A DNA stretch of 64,000 bases from Thiolinea disciformis DSM 14473. Lineage in GTDB: Bacteria > Pseudomonadota > Gammaproteobacteria > Thiotrichales > Thiotrichaceae. The notes beneath the pieces were generated by a model, which was given only the letters and a program-made list of their open reading frames with translations, did not search any database and was not told the origin of the DNA. The translations under genes were made by a program, and so were the position numbers. Where the stretch lies: contig NZ_AQVE01000007.1 in NCBI RefSeq assembly GCF_000371925.1, positions 117,021-181,020 of the forward strand. Direction: 5' to 3'. Below, piece by piece: positions 36,099 through 47,895 of the stretch (the stretch's first letter is position 1; each line of letters starts with the position of its first letter).

Positions 36099-37454
36099 AT
36101 GAATGCTCTGGAATGGCGTGTTGCTGCTTCATTATCCGCAGTTTATGCGGTTCGGATGCTCGGATTATTCATGATTCTGCCGGTGTTTGCCTTATATGCG
36201 CACAGTTTACCGCATTCGACTGATTTTCTAGCAGGACTTGCGATTGGCATTTATGGCCTTACCCAAGCCATTTTCCAGATTCCATTAGGGATTGCCTCAG
36301 ATCGGATAGGACGTAAGCCAGTGATTATTGGTGGCTTATTAATCTTTGCGCTAGGGAGCTTGGTAGCCGCCTTCGCACAATCAATTGAGATGATTATTGT
36401 GGGGCGTACTTTGCAGGGCATGGGGGCAATTGCCGCCGCGACGATGGCTTTGGCAGCCGATTTAACGCGCGAAGAAAACCGATCTCGTGTGATGGCCTTC
36501 ATTGGTATGACCATCGGTCTGTCTTTCATGGTGGCGATTGTAGTAGGGCCGATTTTGTACGCTAAAGCGGGGATGTCAGGGATTTTCTGGTTTGCTTTTA
36601 GCTTAGCTATCTGCGGTATTTTGTTGGTGATTTTTGCTGTACCTACGCCACTCCATATTCGAGCGCATCGTGATGCTGGGATTTTAAGCGATTATCTGGG
36701 TAAGGCTCTGAAAAATACCGCATTGCTGCGCATGAATGCCGGTGTTTTTGCTTTGCATTTCATCATGACCGCAAACTTTTTAGTGATTCCAACCTTGTTC
36801 CGCGAAAAACTCAACTTGCCAACCTTAGAGCATTGGAAGATTTATTTACCAGTGTTTTTAATTGCTTTTTTGGGTGCGATTCCCTTGATTATTGTGGCGG
36901 AAAAGAAACAGAAAATTAAGCCCTTGTTACTGGCGGCGATTAGTTTATTAATGATGGCCGAACTGCTGTTGGCTTTTGGCTATCAAGCCGCATATTCATT
37001 GTTACTCGCCTTTTCATTATTTTTTTTAGGCTTTAATTTTTTAGAGGCCATTCAACCGTCCTTGGTGGCTAAGTATTCAGCCGTTGAGACTAAGGGAACG
37101 GCGATGGGGATTTATAACAGCACGCAATTTTTGGGTATTTTTGCGGGCGGCGCTTTAGGCGGCTGGGTCAATACCCACTGGCAAGCACTCGGTGTATTTT
37201 TACTGAGTGCTCTGGTTGCGGGATTGTGGTTATTAGTGAGCTTGCGTTTGCCACCGCCGACCTTTTACACCAGCCGTGTGATCCGTTTGGATGGTGAAAA
37301 TCAGGATTGGGAACAGATTTATCAGCAGCTCAAAGAGACCCCTGGCGTGTATGAAGTCGAAATTGTCGCCAAGGAGCAAGTGGCTTATTTGAAGGTGAAA
37401 AAGTCTGAGTTAAATGAGCAGGCGCTCCGTGCAATTTCGGGGGCTTCCGCGTAA
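36099..37454 (+). CDS. MFS transporter with C-terminal cytosolic domain, YajR-like
   Basis: 451 residues: twelve membrane helices to about residue 385, including the DRIGRKP loop, then a 65-residue soluble domain ([27 protein letters not shown] region) with the ferredoxin-like pattern seen in YajR. A proton-driven efflux role is likely but the substrate is unknown. The gene lies 32 bases before ssb, a pairing seen in pseudomonads. Confidence 0.85.
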   Translation: MNALEWRVAASLSAVYAVRMLGLFMILPVFALYAHSLPHSTDFLAGLAIGIYGLTQAIFQIPLGIASDRIGRKPVIIGGLLIFALGSLVAAFAQSIEMIIVGRTLQGMGAIAAATMALAADLTREENRSRVMAFIGMTIGLSFMVAIVVGPILYAKAGMSGIFWFAFSLAICGILLVIFAVPTPLHIRAHRDAGILSDYLGKALKNTALLRMNAGVFALHFIMTANFLVIPTLFREKLNLPTLEHWKIYLPVFLIAFLGAIPLIIVAEKKQKIKPLLLAAISLLMMAELLLAFGYQAAYSLLLAFSLFFLGFNFLEAIQPSLVAKYSAVETKGTAMGIYNSTQFLGIFAGGALGGWVNTHWQALGVFLLSALVAGLWLLVSLRLPPPTFYTSRVIRLDGENQDWEQIYQQLKETPGVYEVEIVAKEQVAYLKVKKSELNEQALRAISGASA

Positions 37455-37486
37455 AATTAGCTGTCATTATTAATGAGGAATACTAC

Positions 37487-37984
37487 ATGGCTCGTGGAGT
37501 AAATAAGGTTATTTTGGTCGGTACATTGGGTCGCGATCCAGAGACCAAGTATATGCCGAGCGGCGGCGCGGTGACTAACCTAAGTCTTGCGACCAGCGAA
37601 CAGTGGGTCGATAAAAATACTAATGAAAAACAAGAGCGCACTGAATGGCATCGTGTTGTTTTATTTAATAAATTAGCTGAAATTTCAGCACAATACTTAC
37701 GCAAAGGCTCGCAGGTTTATATTGAAGGCAAGCTTCAAACGCGTAAGTGGCAAGGCCAAGATGGACAGGATCGTTATACGACAGAAATCGTAGGCGATTC
37801 CATGCAAATGCTGGGTGGTCGATCTGAGGCGTCGGGCGAGAATTTTAATGCGCCTTCAGTTGATCAAGAACAGCCACAAAAACCAGCTCGTACCACCGCC
37901 TCACAAGCACCTCGTGCTAGCGCACCACCGCCACCACCTGCTGATCGTGGCTTCGAAGATTTTGATGATGATATTCCCTTCTAA
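37487..37984 (+). CDS. ssb: single-stranded DNA-binding protein
   Basis: 165 residues: an N-terminal OB fold (about 1-110, [18 protein letters not shown] opening), a Pro/Ala/Gln-rich linker and the acidic tip DFDDDIPF that recruits repair and replication proteins. ATGAGGAATACTAC precedes the ATG. A clear terminator follows. Confidence 0.97.
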   Translation: MARGVNKVILVGTLGRDPETKYMPSGGAVTNLSLATSEQWVDKNTNEKQERTEWHRVVLFNKLAEISAQYLRKGSQVYIEGKLQTRKWQGQDGQDRYTTEIVGDSMQMLGGRSEASGENFNAPSVDQEQPQKPARTTASQAPRASAPPPPPADRGFEDFDDDIPF

Positions 37985-37990
37985 TACCTC

Positions 37991-38016
37991 AAAAGCCCCT
38001 TTTAGGGGCTTTTTTA
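37991..38016. terminator. rho-independent terminator after ssb
   Basis: AAAAGCCCC and GGGGCTTTTTT arms enclose a TTTTA loop. It stands seven bases after the ssb stop and 13 bases before the end of the convergent aldehyde dehydrogenase gene, and could serve both strands. Confidence 0.9.
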
Positions 38017-38028
38017 TGAGTGGCAATG

Positions 38029-39453
38029 TTAATGCGCAATCATCACATGGCGTACAGTGGTGTAATCCTCCAGTGCATACAGCGACATATCTTTTCCATA
38101 GCCCGATTGTTTTAAGCCGCCGTGAGGCATTTCATTCACCAGCATGAAATGGGTATTAATCCACGTGCAGCCATAACGTAAGCGTGCAGCAGTTGCCATC
38201 GCTTTACTGACGTCTTTCGTCCACACCGAAGAGGCTAGGCCATAATCGGAGTCATTGGCCCAATTGACTGCCTCGTCCGTATCGGTAAAACGCGTCAGTG
38301 AAATGACAGGACCAAAGACTTCACGCTGAACAATTTCATCCGTTTGTAAAGCGCCTGCTACCACCGTAGGCTCATAATAGAAACCATTTTCACCTGCTAT
38401 TTTGCCACCGGTAGTCACTTCAATATGTTTCAATTCAGCCGCACGATCAACAAAGCTAGCCACGCGATTACGTTGGCGCGTTGAAATCAAAGGCCCCATT
38501 TCATTAGCACTATCATCTGCTTGGTTATAGCGAATAGAACTGACCGCAGAGGACAAATCCGCTGCTAAACGTTCATAGATTTTCGGGCCTGCATACACAC
38601 GACAAGCAGCCGTGCAATCTTGTCCGGCATTATAAAACCCGAAGGTTCGTAAACCATTCACCACCGCTTCTAAATCAGCATCATCGAATACAATGACTGG
38701 CGCTTTACCACCTAATTCTAAATGGGTGCGCTTAACCGATTTTGCAGCCGCTTGCATGACTTTCTTGCCGGTCGCGATGTCACCCGTAATAGAAATCATA
38801 TTGATTTTTGGATGGTTAATCAGGGCATTACCAACGCTATCACCACGTCCTAATACCACGTTCACTACCCCCTCGGGCAAAATATCAGCAAGGAGTTTGG
38901 CGAATTTGAGGGCGGTGAGTGGGGTTTGCTCGGAAGGTTTGAATACAACGGTATTGCCACCCGCTAAAGCAGGGGCAAGTTTCCATGCCATCATCATTAA
39001 AGGATAATTCCAAGGCGCAATGGAGGCCACCAAACCAATTGGATCACGCCGAATCATTGAAGTATGGCCGGGTAAATATTCACCCGCAGCATTTCCCGGC
39101 ATACAACGCACTGCACCGGCAAAAAAACGATAGCAGTCAATAATCGCGGGCAATTCATCATTGCGTGCCGCATTAATCGGCTTGCCACAATTGAGCGCTT
39201 CCAGTGTCGCAAACTCATCCGCTTCGGCTTCTAAACGATCGGCTATTTTTAATAAATAAGCTGAGCGTTGCGCGGGTGTGGTGCGTGACCAAGCATCATA
39301 AGCTTTTTCGGCAGCAGCCACTGCGCGATTAATTTGATCTGGTGAGGCTTCAGGGATGCCTAAAATCTTAGCGCCAGTTCGAGGATTAAAAATGGTTTCT
39401 TCTGCTTCAGTGCCCGCTTCAAAGCTTGCACCAATTAACATCTGAGTATCCAT
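38029..39453 (-). CDS. patD: gamma-aminobutyraldehyde dehydrogenase (PatD/YdcW-like)
   Basis: NAD-dependent oxidation of 4-aminobutyraldehyde to GABA in putrescine breakdown. 474 residues from the ATG at 39453, behind AAGGAGCAGG; the longer frame to 39498 overlaps the permease gene. The glutamate in LELGGKAPV and the nucleophile in [15 protein letters not shown] match PatD closely. It follows the ydcSTUV-like transporter by ten bases, the same order as E. coli ydcSTUVW. Confidence 0.9.
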   Translation of the reverse strand: MDTQMLIGASFEAGTEAEETIFNPRTGAKILGIPEASPDQINRAVAAAEKAYDAWSRTTPAQRSAYLLKIADRLEAEADEFATLEALNCGKPINAARNDELPAIIDCYRFFAGAVRCMPGNAAGEYLPGHTSMIRRDPIGLVASIAPWNYPLMMMAWKLAPALAGGNTVVFKPSEQTPLTALKFAKLLADILPEGVVNVVLGRGDSVGNALINHPKINMISITGDIATGKKVMQAAAKSVKRTHLELGGKAPVIVFDDADLEAVVNGLRTFGFYNAGQDCTAACRVYAGPKIYERLAADLSSAVSSIRYNQADDSANEMGPLISTRQRNRVASFVDRAAELKHIEVTTGGKIAGENGFYYEPTVVAGALQTDEIVQREVFGPVISLTRFTDTDEAVNWANDSDYGLASSVWTKDVSKAMATAARLRYGCTWINTHFMLVNEMPHGGLKQSGYGKDMSLYALEDYTTVRHVMIAH

Positions 39454-39463
39454 ACCTGCTCCT

Positions 39464-40267
39464 TTATTTACCTTGGCCAGCACTGTGCTCGCCGTCACGA
39501 GTTAAGTAATACGCCGCGATAATCGGCAGCAACGTCATTAACACCACCATCACTGCGACTACATTAGTCACGGGGCGTTGGCGTGGGCGTACCAATTCTT
39601 CCAACATCCAAATCGGCAAAGTGCTTTGTTGCCCTGCGGTGAAAGTAGTGACAATGACTTCATCAAATGAGAGCGCAAATGCCAACATCCCGCCTGCTAA
39701 TAATGCAGTGGCAATATTCGGCAAAATCACATAACGAAAAGTCTGAAAACTATTCGCGCCCAAATCCATTGAGGCTTCAATTAATGAACCCGAAAGTCGC
39801 CGAAAACGTGCCACTGCATTGTTATAAACCACCACAATACAAAAGGTCGCATGTCCCAATACAATCGTCCAAAACGAGAAAGGAATTTCCGCCAGATTGA
39901 AAGCTGAACGTAGCGCAATACCGGTGATAATGCCGGGGAGGGCAATGGGCAAAATGACCAACAAGGAAATGGTTTCGCGGCCAAAAAAGCGCGTGCGTGA
40001 TACCGCAGCGGCGCATAAAGTACCTAGCACTAACGCAATTAAGGTGGAAATACTGGCGACTTTTACAGAGAGCGTTAACGCTTCCCACACATCGCTGCGC
40101 TCCCACGCGACCCCAAACCACTTTAATGTGAAATCGGGTGGCGGCCACTGATAGCTTTTTTCTTCGGTGGTGAAGGCATACACAAAGATCAATAGGATTG
40201 GCAAGTGTAAAAAGGCCAATCCTAAGCCAGCCGCAATTTTTAAGCTCCAAGGCGCTTTAGAGTGCAT
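39464..40267 (-). CDS. ydcV: ABC transporter permease, PotC/YdcV-like
   Basis: 267 residues, six membrane helices, with the [21 protein letters not shown] loop that docks on the ATPase (given by its central [10 protein letters not shown]). It overlaps the partner permease gene by 11 bases. Together they form the channel of a polyamine-type importer. Confidence 0.9.
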   Translation of the reverse strand: MHSKAPWSLKIAAGLGLAFLHLPILLIFVYAFTTEEKSYQWPPPDFTLKWFGVAWERSDVWEALTLSVKVASISTLIALVLGTLCAAAVSRTRFFGRETISLLVILPIALPGIITGIALRSAFNLAEIPFSFWTIVLGHATFCIVVVYNNAVARFRRLSGSLIEASMDLGANSFQTFRYVILPNIATALLAGGMLAFALSFDEVIVTTFTAGQQSTLPIWMLEELVRPRQRPVTNVVAVMVVLMTLLPIIAAYYLTRDGEHSAGQGK

Positions 40268-41195
40268 TGAAAGCCCCCGCGCGTTTTGCCAGCCACAAAT
40301 AAATGCCCATAATCACAATCGGCACTACCGAAAAAGCTGCTGCTAAGGGAATATTGCCCGCTGTACCTTGCTGCATATATACCGCTTGGCCAATGAACAA
40401 ACGCGAGGAACCAATAATTTGCGGAATAATGTAATCGCCTAAGGTGAGCGAAAAGGTAAAAATCGAACCGGCAATTAAACCGGGCAGGGCGAGTGGTAAT
40501 AAAACATGGCGAAAGGTTTGCCAAGCACTAGCACCTAAATCAGCAGAAGCTTCCAATAAACTGCTGGGCACTCGTTCTAGAGCGGCTTGCAAGGGCAAAA
40601 TCATAAAAGGCAGCCACACATACACAAACACTAAAAAAGTGCCGGTATAGCTCACCGATAGCGAGCTACCCCCTACCACGGGTAGCGCTAAATACACATT
40701 CAATAAACCATCTAAATGCAAACTGGTGAATAGCCAATTCAAGATGCCTTCCCGCGCCAAAATCAATTTCCACGCATAGATTTTGACTAAATAGCTCGAC
40801 CACAGCGGCAGCATGATGCCGATATAGAACAGCGCCTTCCAAACACCTTTAGCATACCGCGTTGCATAATAAGCAATCGGAAAAGCAAGAATGGCTGAGG
40901 CGATGGTGACTAGGGCTGCCATCAAGACTGTACGCAGAATAATATCGAGATTGGCGGGGACGAAGAGCTCTTGATAGGTTTTTAGTGTCCACTCGTGTTT
41001 GATCAGACCAGAAAATTCGTCAATTGAGAAAAAGCTTTGAATCAATAAAGTCGCGAGTGAACCTAAATAAACCACCCCTAACCACAACACCGGCAGAACT
41101 AACATCGCTATCAATACTTGTTTAGGGTGATGCCACAAGTAATCGGATAAGCGTGCCAAACGTGAATAGGTATGTGGTGTGACCAGTGTGTTCAT
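40257..41195 (-). CDS. ydcU: ABC transporter permease, PotB/YdcU-like
   Basis: 312 residues with a short cytoplasmic N-terminus, a long periplasmic loop after helix one ([11 protein letters not shown]) and the EAA motif [16 protein letters not shown]. The ATG overlaps the ATPase gene's stop (ATGA). It pairs with the YdcV-like permease. Confidence 0.9.
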   Translation of the reverse strand: MNTLVTPHTYSRLARLSDYLWHHPKQVLIAMLVLPVLWLGVVYLGSLATLLIQSFFSIDEFSGLIKHEWTLKTYQELFVPANLDIILRTVLMAALVTIASAILAFPIAYYATRYAKGVWKALFYIGIMLPLWSSYLVKIYAWKLILAREGILNWLFTSLHLDGLLNVYLALPVVGGSSLSVSYTGTFLVFVYVWLPFMILPLQAALERVPSSLLEASADLGASAWQTFRHVLLPLALPGLIAGSIFTFSLTLGDYIIPQIIGSSRLFIGQAVYMQQGTAGNIPLAAAFSVVPIVIMGIYLWLAKRAGAFNAL

Positions 41196-42184
41196 GCCGA
41201 TTCCATCAAATGCAAATTACTGGGCTGCCATGCAATTTGTACGCTGCTGTGATCGGCGGGTAAGGGAATATGATGTGGTACTAATGCCTGTAGTGGTTGG
41301 TCGTTGAGTATTAGCTGCACACGATTGGCGCTACCCATATAACTGCGGCTCAATAAAGTCGCGCTATAACCACCGGTTTGCACCACTTGAATATCTTCCG
41401 GACGCAAGCTAGCCCAGCGTACAGGCAAGCCTAAACTTTGCATAAAAATTGGCGACAAGACATTGGACGATCCGACGAAATTCGCTACAAAGGGTGAATT
41501 GGGATGGCGGTATAAGGCTTGGGGCGTATCAACTTGGATAATTTTGCCTTGATTAAACACCGCAATCCGATCCGCCATTGATAGGGCTTCGCCTTGATCA
41601 TGAGTAACGAATACGAAAGTGATACCGAGCTGTTTTTGCAGCGCCTTTAACTCTTCCTGCATTTGCTCGCGCAGTTTTAAATCCAAAGCACCAAGCGGTT
41701 CATCCAGCAGTAATACTTTGGGTTGATTTACTAGCGCACGTGCTAAGGCAACCCGTTGACGCTGTCCGCCAGATAATTGGGCTGGTTTACGCCTAGAAAA
41801 GCCCTTGAGTTCTACTAAAGCCAGCGCATTTTCAGCCGCTTGATGACGTGCCTTTTTATCCATGCCGCGAATCATTAAGCCATAGGCGACATTATCGAGA
41901 ATATTGAGGTGTGGGAAAAGCGCGTAGTCTTGGAAAACAGTATTCACTTGTCGGCGATAGGGTGGTACGCCTTCAACACGTTCACCAAAGATTTCAATAT
42001 GTCCAGCACTAGGCTGTTCAAATCCAGCAATTAAACGCAAACAGGTGGTTTTTCCAGAGCCAGAAGGTCCCAGCATGGCAAAGAATTCGCCTTCCTGAAT
42101 GGATAAGTTGACGCCATCGACCGCTTTTACTTGGTCGAAATGACGCGAGACTTGCTCAAATAGCACAGCCGTGGGTGTGGTCAT
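41192..42184 (-). CDS. ydcT: ABC transporter ATP-binding protein, PotA/YdcT-like
   Basis: 330 residues: Walker A GPSGSGKTT, the LSGGQRQRVALARAL signature, Walker B LLLDEPLGALD, an H-loop in VFVTHDQGEA and a C-terminal TOBE domain (about 255-325). It energises polyamine-type import through the two permeases downstream. The substrate is inferred from context. Confidence 0.93.
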   Translation of the reverse strand: MTTPTAVLFEQVSRHFDQVKAVDGVNLSIQEGEFFAMLGPSGSGKTTCLRLIAGFEQPSAGHIEIFGERVEGVPPYRRQVNTVFQDYALFPHLNILDNVAYGLMIRGMDKKARHQAAENALALVELKGFSRRKPAQLSGGQRQRVALARALVNQPKVLLLDEPLGALDLKLREQMQEELKALQKQLGITFVFVTHDQGEALSMADRIAVFNQGKIIQVDTPQALYRHPNSPFVANFVGSSNVLSPIFMQSLGLPVRWASLRPEDIQVVQTGGYSATLLSRSYMGSANRVQLILNDQPLQALVPHHIPLPADHSSVQIAWQPSNLHLMESA

Positions 42185-42250
42185 GGTATTCCTGATCTAA
42201 AGCAAGAAAAATCAGCGAGCTTAAAAACTTAAACTCGCCGTAGTGCAGGA

Positions 42251-43411
42251 TTAGCGGCCGCCAATCACTGCAATATAATCAGAAACCCAACGGTAATAAG
42301 GTACACAAGCGGTTTGTGAGGCGCATTTTGCAGCAGGGGTGACCCAGAACTTAATTTTCTCAAAGTCTTCCATGCCATTTTTCTTGCAAGTCGCTTCATC
42401 CAACAGGCCGCGCTTATCGGTACAGGCTGCTGGCACGCTCGGATTGGCACCGAACCATACACCTAAGTCGCTTTGTAGATTGGAGGATAGACTGTGCTCC
42501 ATCCACATATAGGCGCAATTCGGATTTTCAGCCTTAGCGTGCAACATGGTGGTGTCCGCCCAGCCGGTGACACCTTCTTCCGGAATCGTTGAGGCAATCG
42601 GCTTTTTCTCGCCTTGCAATAAATTCACTTGGAAAGGCCATGAGCCTGAAGCGACCACACCTTCATTCTTGAAGTCATCAATCTGAATCATGGCATCATG
42701 CCAATAGCGCGACACGAGGGTACGTTGTTGACGCAGCAAATCTAACGCTGCTTTGTATTGATCTTCGTTTAACTCGTAAGGACTTTTAATACCAAGATCA
42801 GGCTTGTGCGCCATCAGGTAGTTCGCTGCATCGGCAATATGAATTGGGCCATCGTAAGCTTGCACCCGACCTTTATTCGGTTTGCCGTCAGGGAAATCCA
42901 TCGGCTCGAATACCACCTTCCAGCTTTTCGGTGCTTCTTTGAAAACTTCGGTGTTATACATTAAGACATTCGGCCCCCACATATAGGGCGTACCGTAATG
43001 CACACCATTGACCGTATGCCAAGGCGCATCTTGCAAGCGTTTGTCGATAGTCGACCAACTGGGAATTAATTTAGGATTGATCGGCTGGACGCGTTCACCC
43101 GCAATCAAGCGCAAGGACGCATCGCCTGAGGCTGTAACCAAATCAAAGCCACCTTCATTCATCAAGGCGACCATTTCGTCCGAAGTATTCGCGGTTTTAA
43201 CACTGACTTTACAGCCAGTCTTTTCCTCGAATTTGGTTACCCAGTCGTAGGCTTTATCGGTTTCGCCGCGTTCGATATAGCCCGGCCAAGCGACAATATT
43301 GAGCTTGCCTTCACTTTTGCCAAGTTCTTGCAGCATATCGGCTTGGGCTACAGAACTCGCTAGCGCCGTACCTATTACTACACTTAGACTAAATTTCGTC
43401 ACCCCATTCAT
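42251..43411 (-). CDS. ydcS: periplasmic polyamine-type substrate-binding protein (YdcS-like)
   Basis: 386 residues with a Sec signal peptide cut after VAQA (about residue 24) and a type 2 periplasmic binding fold (LNIVAWPGYIERGE opening, typical of PotD/YdcS). A very strong AAGGAGGAG site precedes the ATG. It heads the operon; E. coli YdcS has also been linked to polyhydroxybutyrate synthesis. Putrescine or spermidine is the likely ligand. Upstream, 43412-43614 shows no clear element. Confidence 0.9.
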   Translation of the reverse strand: MNGVTKFSLSVVIGTALASSVAQADMLQELGKSEGKLNIVAWPGYIERGETDKAYDWVTKFEEKTGCKVSVKTANTSDEMVALMNEGGFDLVTASGDASLRLIAGERVQPINPKLIPSWSTIDKRLQDAPWHTVNGVHYGTPYMWGPNVLMYNTEVFKEAPKSWKVVFEPMDFPDGKPNKGRVQAYDGPIHIADAANYLMAHKPDLGIKSPYELNEDQYKAALDLLRQQRTLVSRYWHDAMIQIDDFKNEGVVASGSWPFQVNLLQGEKKPIASTIPEEGVTGWADTTMLHAKAENPNCAYMWMEHSLSSNLQSDLGVWFGANPSVPAACTDKRGLLDEATCKKNGMEDFEKIKFWVTPAAKCASQTACVPYYRWVSDYIAVIGGR

Positions 43412-43614
43412 AAGCTCTCCTCCTTAGCTCAGATTGATTATTGACTGCTGTAGCCTGATTAGAACAAATATAGTGAGCTATAACCAGTTAATTACACAGA
43501 AGTGAGCTATCGGAAAAAAAGATGGCTAGCTTAGTATCTAAGTACTATTCAAGATTCCGCGCTTGCGCACTGCTATAGCGCTAGGTGCTTAAAAAAGATC
43601 TAGCCGCTAATAGT

Positions 43615-44592
43615 TTAGGGCTTTGAAGAACCCTGAGGTTCAGGTGGTTTCACGAAAAGGCTGGCTAGAATAGAAACGGCTAGTACCAATGCCACAGTGC
43701 CCAGCATCCACAGAATAGGCACTTTATAGAATTCCATGATCAGCATTTTGACCCCTACCAGTGTAACGATGATAGCAAGGCCATAACCTAGCAGGTGAAA
43801 ACGATCGGCTACGTCAGCTAGCAAAAAGTACATAGCGCGTAATCCAAGGATGGCAAAGGTATTCGCTGTGAATACGATGAACGGATCGTTCGTCACGGCG
43901 AAGATAGCAGGAATACTGTCAACAGCGAAAATAAGATCAGTGACTTCTACTAACACAAGCACTAGGAAAAGTGGTGTAAGTGCCTTTTTGCCATGCTCAA
44001 TGACTACGAAGCGTTCCCCATGTAGATCGTTGGTAATCGGTAAGTGATTGCGAAGCCAGCGTAACAGCGGGTTAGAACCAAGATCACTTTTCTTGCCAGT
44101 GAACAGGAACATTTTGATGCCTGTGAAAATTAGAAACGCGCCGAACACATAAAAGATCCATGAAAATTGTTGAATGAGCAAAGCGCCAAGGTAGATGAGT
44201 ACCGCACGCATCAGGATTGCGCCAATAACCCCCCAAAGCAGTACGCGCTTCTGAAGCTCGGAGGGTATCGAAAAATAGGTGAAGATGGTAATCCACACGA
44301 ATACATTCTCGATAGCAAGACCCTTCTCAATGAGATAGCCAGTTGCATATTCAAGTACTTTTTGGTCTGCAATGTCTGAGCCGAATTGACTATGGAGGTG
44401 CCACCAGAACCAAGCACCGAAGGCTCCAGCGGCCATAAACCATACGACTGACCACCCTGCAGCTTCTTTCACGGAAACCTTATGGCTGCCCTGTGTGCGC
44501 AGCAACAAAAAATCTACCGCCAGTAAAACCACGACGAGGATACTAAAACCTGCATAGAGGAGCGGCGTTCCAGTATGTGCAATCTCAGTCAT
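43615..44592 (-). CDS. alx: TerC/Alx-family membrane protein
   Basis: About 325 residues from the ATG at 44592 behind GGAGAG; the TTG at 44616 is rejected. Some nine membrane helices. The conserved acidic positions of the family are present: ENVFVW in the first half and EVTDLIFAVDSIPA in the second. Relatives export manganese or support metal loading of secreted proteins. The 270-base upstream region was checked for a manganese riboswitch without a convincing match. Confidence 0.88.
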   Translation of the reverse strand: MTEIAHTGTPLLYAGFSILVVVLLAVDFLLLRTQGSHKVSVKEAAGWSVVWFMAAGAFGAWFWWHLHSQFGSDIADQKVLEYATGYLIEKGLAIENVFVWITIFTYFSIPSELQKRVLLWGVIGAILMRAVLIYLGALLIQQFSWIFYVFGAFLIFTGIKMFLFTGKKSDLGSNPLLRWLRNHLPITNDLHGERFVVIEHGKKALTPLFLVLVLVEVTDLIFAVDSIPAIFAVTNDPFIVFTANTFAILGLRAMYFLLADVADRFHLLGYGLAIIVTLVGVKMLIMEFYKVPILWMLGTVALVLAVSILASLFVKPPEPQGSSKP

Positions 44593-44863
44593 CGAACAAA
44601 CTCTCCAGTTAGTCAATCATTGGCCGAGAGCCTTTAAGGGTGGTCTGGCAGTAATACAAGCAGGTAAGGTTTTGGACTATGTTTGAGTTCTTCAGCGATT
44701 AGCGGGCTTAACTGTTTATGTTAAACTACCAGCAAACTAGCAGGTTTTTATAATTCGCACAGTATTATCTAAGGATTAGTACAGCAACAGTAAGGCTCGC
44801 AGAATTCGATTTAGTTGAGGACTGTCTGAGGTTGTTCTTATGGTCAACCGTGAGAAAATTTCC

Positions 44864-45781
44864 TTAGTTACGCCAACGAAATTGATGTTGCCAATGCGCA
44901 ATACTAATAAAATGGCGTACGTGTTCAGCTAAGCGTGTACCCTTACGCCACACCACGCCAACTTGAATCACTGGCAAATAGCCCGAAATATCACGTGACT
45001 CAATCCGATCACCTTCCAAAGACCAAGGGCGGTACACTAAATCGGGTAATAGTGCTACGCCCGCATGGGTGGCGACTAAACTGCGCACGGCTTCCACCGA
45101 GCGGGTTCGGAACGCCACACTAGGACGAGTATTGAAGCCTCTCAATAAACGATGCGTCGCCTCTTCGATTTCATCCAAGGTCAAAATAATCAGTGGCTCT
45201 TGCGCCAAGTCAGTGAGTGAAACACTTTCAACTTCCAATAACGCATGGCCAAGGGGGAGCCACAAACGATAGGGAGAGACTTGCAAAATCTCGATTTCCA
45301 AACCCATGCGCGGACGTATATCCGACAAAACCATAACCGCAGCATCTAGTTCTCCACCAATCAGTAAATGCTCCAGATATTCACCGCTATCTTCAATGGC
45401 ATTCACTTTAACATCGGGATAAGCACGACGATAACGCGCCAAAATATCGGAGAGCACATAACCTGATACTAAGGGACTGGTACCTAAATTAAACTCACCT
45501 TCCAAAATAGGATCGGTATGCTTTTCACTAAAGGCTTGCCGTGCGTCGGCCACTTGCTCAGAAATAAGCTGGGCATGGCGCAAAAACTTTTGACCAGCAT
45601 GCGTGAGGCGCAAGCCACGTGCATGGCGCTCGAATAAAATAATCCCTAAATCAGATTCAAGTTCTTTAATGGCTTCGGTAATGGCTGATTGCGAAATCGA
45701 TAAGTGCTGAGAAGCCTGCGACATACTGCCTAGAGCGGCAGTAACAGTGAAGTAATGCAATTGACGCAGGGTAAAGGCCAC
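44864..45781 (-). CDS. LysR-family transcriptional regulator, unknown target
   Basis: 305 residues: winged helix at 1-60 (SISQSAITEAIKELESDLG), linker helix and a two-lobed effector domain. The start is GTG. It is divergent from trpD across 239 bases, but nothing in the sequence shows that it controls trp genes, and it does not have the look of TrpI. No catabolic gene set lies beside it. Confidence 0.9.
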   Translation of the reverse strand: MAFTLRQLHYFTVTAALGSMSQASQHLSISQSAITEAIKELESDLGIILFERHARGLRLTHAGQKFLRHAQLISEQVADARQAFSEKHTDPILEGEFNLGTSPLVSGYVLSDILARYRRAYPDVKVNAIEDSGEYLEHLLIGGELDAAVMVLSDIRPRMGLEIEILQVSPYRLWLPLGHALLEVESVSLTDLAQEPLIILTLDEIEEATHRLLRGFNTRPSVAFRTRSVEAVRSLVATHAGVALLPDLVYRPWSLEGDRIESRDISGYLPVIQVGVVWRKGTRLAEHVRHFISIAHWQHQFRWRN

Positions 45782-46020
45782 GCTAGCTGACTCAAATGGC
45801 TTGAGGCTCTATAGTTTCTAATGGTCAAGCTAAAAGCACAAGTAGGCTAGCTGTCCGTTTATGGACGGGGTGTTCGTGTTTATCCGTATATTCTCTCAGC
45901 TCCGCGAAAATCCCCCACATCTTTAGCAGTTTTTTATTAAAGTACGCGTTATTGGCAAAAAGATTGTAAACTTGTGCGTTCATACGCTTTTAACCATTCA
46001 AATTTGAGGCTAAGCGCGAC

Positions 46021-47055
46021 GTGGAATTTTCAGAATACATAAAAATACTACTTGAGCAGTGTCCCCTGACTCGCGCTCAAATGACGGATGCGATGCGTTC
46101 ACTGATGACAGGGCAGGCAACGCCAGCGCAAATCGGTGCGTTCTTGATGGGTTTGCGGATGCGCGGTGAAACAGTGGACGAAATTAGCGCCGCAGCTAGT
46201 GTAATGCGCGAATTATCCAGCAAGGTTAAGGTTAATCCCGAATACTTGATTGATACCTGTGGGACAGGTGGCGATTCCTCCGGTACTTTCAATATTTCTA
46301 CCGCGAGTGCCTTTGTCGCCGCCGCAGCAGGTGCGCGTGTGGCAAAACATGGCAATCGTTCCGTCTCCAGTAAATGTGGCAGTGCGGATGTTTTAGAGGC
46401 CTTGGGCTTAAATCTTGAAATTACTCCCGATCAAGTAGGCCAGTGTATCAATCAATTGGGTGTCGGCTTTCTGTTTGCCCAAAAGCATCATAATGCTATG
46501 AAACATGCCATTGGCCCACGCCGTGAAATGGCGGTGCGCACGATTTTCAATTTGCTCGGCCCTTTAACCAATCCAGCCGATGCCCCGAATCAATTATTGG
46601 GCGTGTTTGGTAAAACGTGGGTGAAACCGTTGGCTGAGGTATTACAGCAATTGGGTAGTCGCCATGTCATGGTGGTTCATGCTGCGGATGGCTTAGATGA
46701 AATTAGTATTGCTTCGTCTACCTATGTTGCCGAGTTAAAAAATGGTGCGGTACGCGAATATGAAATTAAACCAGAAGATTTTGGTTTGAAGCGTGCACAC
46801 TTAGACGATTTGCGGGTGAATACTGCCCAACAAAGCTTGGCCTTAATCCGTCAAGCCTTGAGTAATCAAGCGGGTGCAGCGCGTGATATTGTGGCCTTAA
46901 ATGCGGGTGCGGCTTTATATGTGTCGGGTTTGGCTGATTCGCACCAAGCAGGCATTGAGCGGGCGATGCAGGCGATGGCTGATGGCAGTGCTTTACAGCG
47001 TATGCAGCAATTAGCCGATATGACTCAACAATTTACGCCACCGAGCCAAGCATGA
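46021..47055 (+). CDS. trpD: anthranilate phosphoribosyltransferase
   Basis: Adds ribose phosphate from PRPP to anthranilate in tryptophan synthesis. 344 residues; signatures [17 protein letters not shown] (PRPP loop), [21 protein letters not shown] and [10 protein letters not shown] are intact. The start is a GTG with GAGG about eleven bases upstream. trpE/G are not in the window. It overlaps trpC by four bases. Confidence 0.96.
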   Translation: MEFSEYIKILLEQCPLTRAQMTDAMRSLMTGQATPAQIGAFLMGLRMRGETVDEISAAASVMRELSSKVKVNPEYLIDTCGTGGDSSGTFNISTASAFVAAAAGARVAKHGNRSVSSKCGSADVLEALGLNLEITPDQVGQCINQLGVGFLFAQKHHNAMKHAIGPRREMAVRTIFNLLGPLTNPADAPNQLLGVFGKTWVKPLAEVLQQLGSRHVMVVHAADGLDEISIASSTYVAELKNGAVREYEIKPEDFGLKRAHLDDLRVNTAQQSLALIRQALSNQAGAARDIVALNAGAALYVSGLADSHQAGIERAMQAMADGSALQRMQQLADMTQQFTPPSQA

Positions 47056-47855
47056 GCACTCCTGATATTCTACAAAAAATTATTGCCACCAAATGGCAGG
47101 AAATTAACGAGCGTTCTCAACAAGTCTCGTTACAGACCTTGCGTGAACAAGCGCAGCAGGCCGAGCCGGTACGTGGCTTTTTGAACGCTATGCAGGCGAA
47201 AGTAGCGGCTGGACAGCCTGCGGTTATTGCGGAAATCAAAAAAGCATCACCGAGTAAAGGTATTATTCGTGAAAATTTTGATCCGCCTGCAATTGCAAAA
47301 GCTTATGAAAAAGCCGGCGCCGCGTGCTTATCCATTTTGACTGATGCGCACTATTTCCAAGGGCATGAAGACTATTTAAAAGCAGCGCGTTCAGCCTGTC
47401 TTTTACCCGTGATTCGCAAAGATTTTTTGGTGGATGCCTATCAGGTCTACGAAGCACGCGTATTAGGGGCGGACTGTATTTTGCTAATTGCAGCCGCTTT
47501 GGATGATGGAAAATTAGCCGAGCTTTATGCTTTAGCTTATGATTTAGGGATGGATGTTTTAGTTGAAGTGCATGATGAAGAAGAATTGCAGCGTGCCTTG
47601 AAACTAAATCCGCCGTTATTGGGTATTAATAATCGTAATTTACGTACTTTCACGGTTACCTTGGATACGACTATTAATTTGTTAGCACAAGTGCCAGCCA
47701 ATACCTTATTGGTCACGGAAAGTGCTATACATACCCAAGCTGATGTTGCTTTAATGCGCAAACATCAGGTGAATGCTTTCTTAGTGGGCGAGGCCTTTAT
47801 GCGTGCCGCTGATCCAGGAGAAGCACTTCATCAATTGTTTTTTAGTGCGCGTTAG
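47052..47855 (+). CDS. trpC: indole-3-glycerol phosphate synthase
   Basis: TIM-barrel enzyme closing the indole ring. 267 residues with catalytic lysines in [11 protein letters not shown] and [12 protein letters not shown], and [10 protein letters not shown] near the end. Its ATG overlaps the trpD stop (ATGA). A monofunctional TrpC without a fused TrpF. Confidence 0.96.
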   Translation: MSTPDILQKIIATKWQEINERSQQVSLQTLREQAQQAEPVRGFLNAMQAKVAAGQPAVIAEIKKASPSKGIIRENFDPPAIAKAYEKAGAACLSILTDAHYFQGHEDYLKAARSACLLPVIRKDFLVDAYQVYEARVLGADCILLIAAALDDGKLAELYALAYDLGMDVLVEVHDEEELQRALKLNPPLLGINNRNLRTFTVTLDTTINLLAQVPANTLLVTESAIHTQADVALMRKHQVNAFLVGEAFMRAADPGEALHQLFFSAR

Positions 47856-47895
47856 GCTAGCTCGCGCGTTTTCTCAAGGGTTTCAAGAATCTATT

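Noticed and set aside
44593..44863. Manganese (yybP-ykoY) riboswitch before the TerC/Alx gene
   Set aside because: I looked for the conserved helices and loop sequences on the minus strand and found no convincing match.
44864..46020. LysR gene as a trp regulator (TrpI)
   Set aside because: Only the divergent position suggests it; trpD-C are not the usual TrpI targets and no matching operator was seen.
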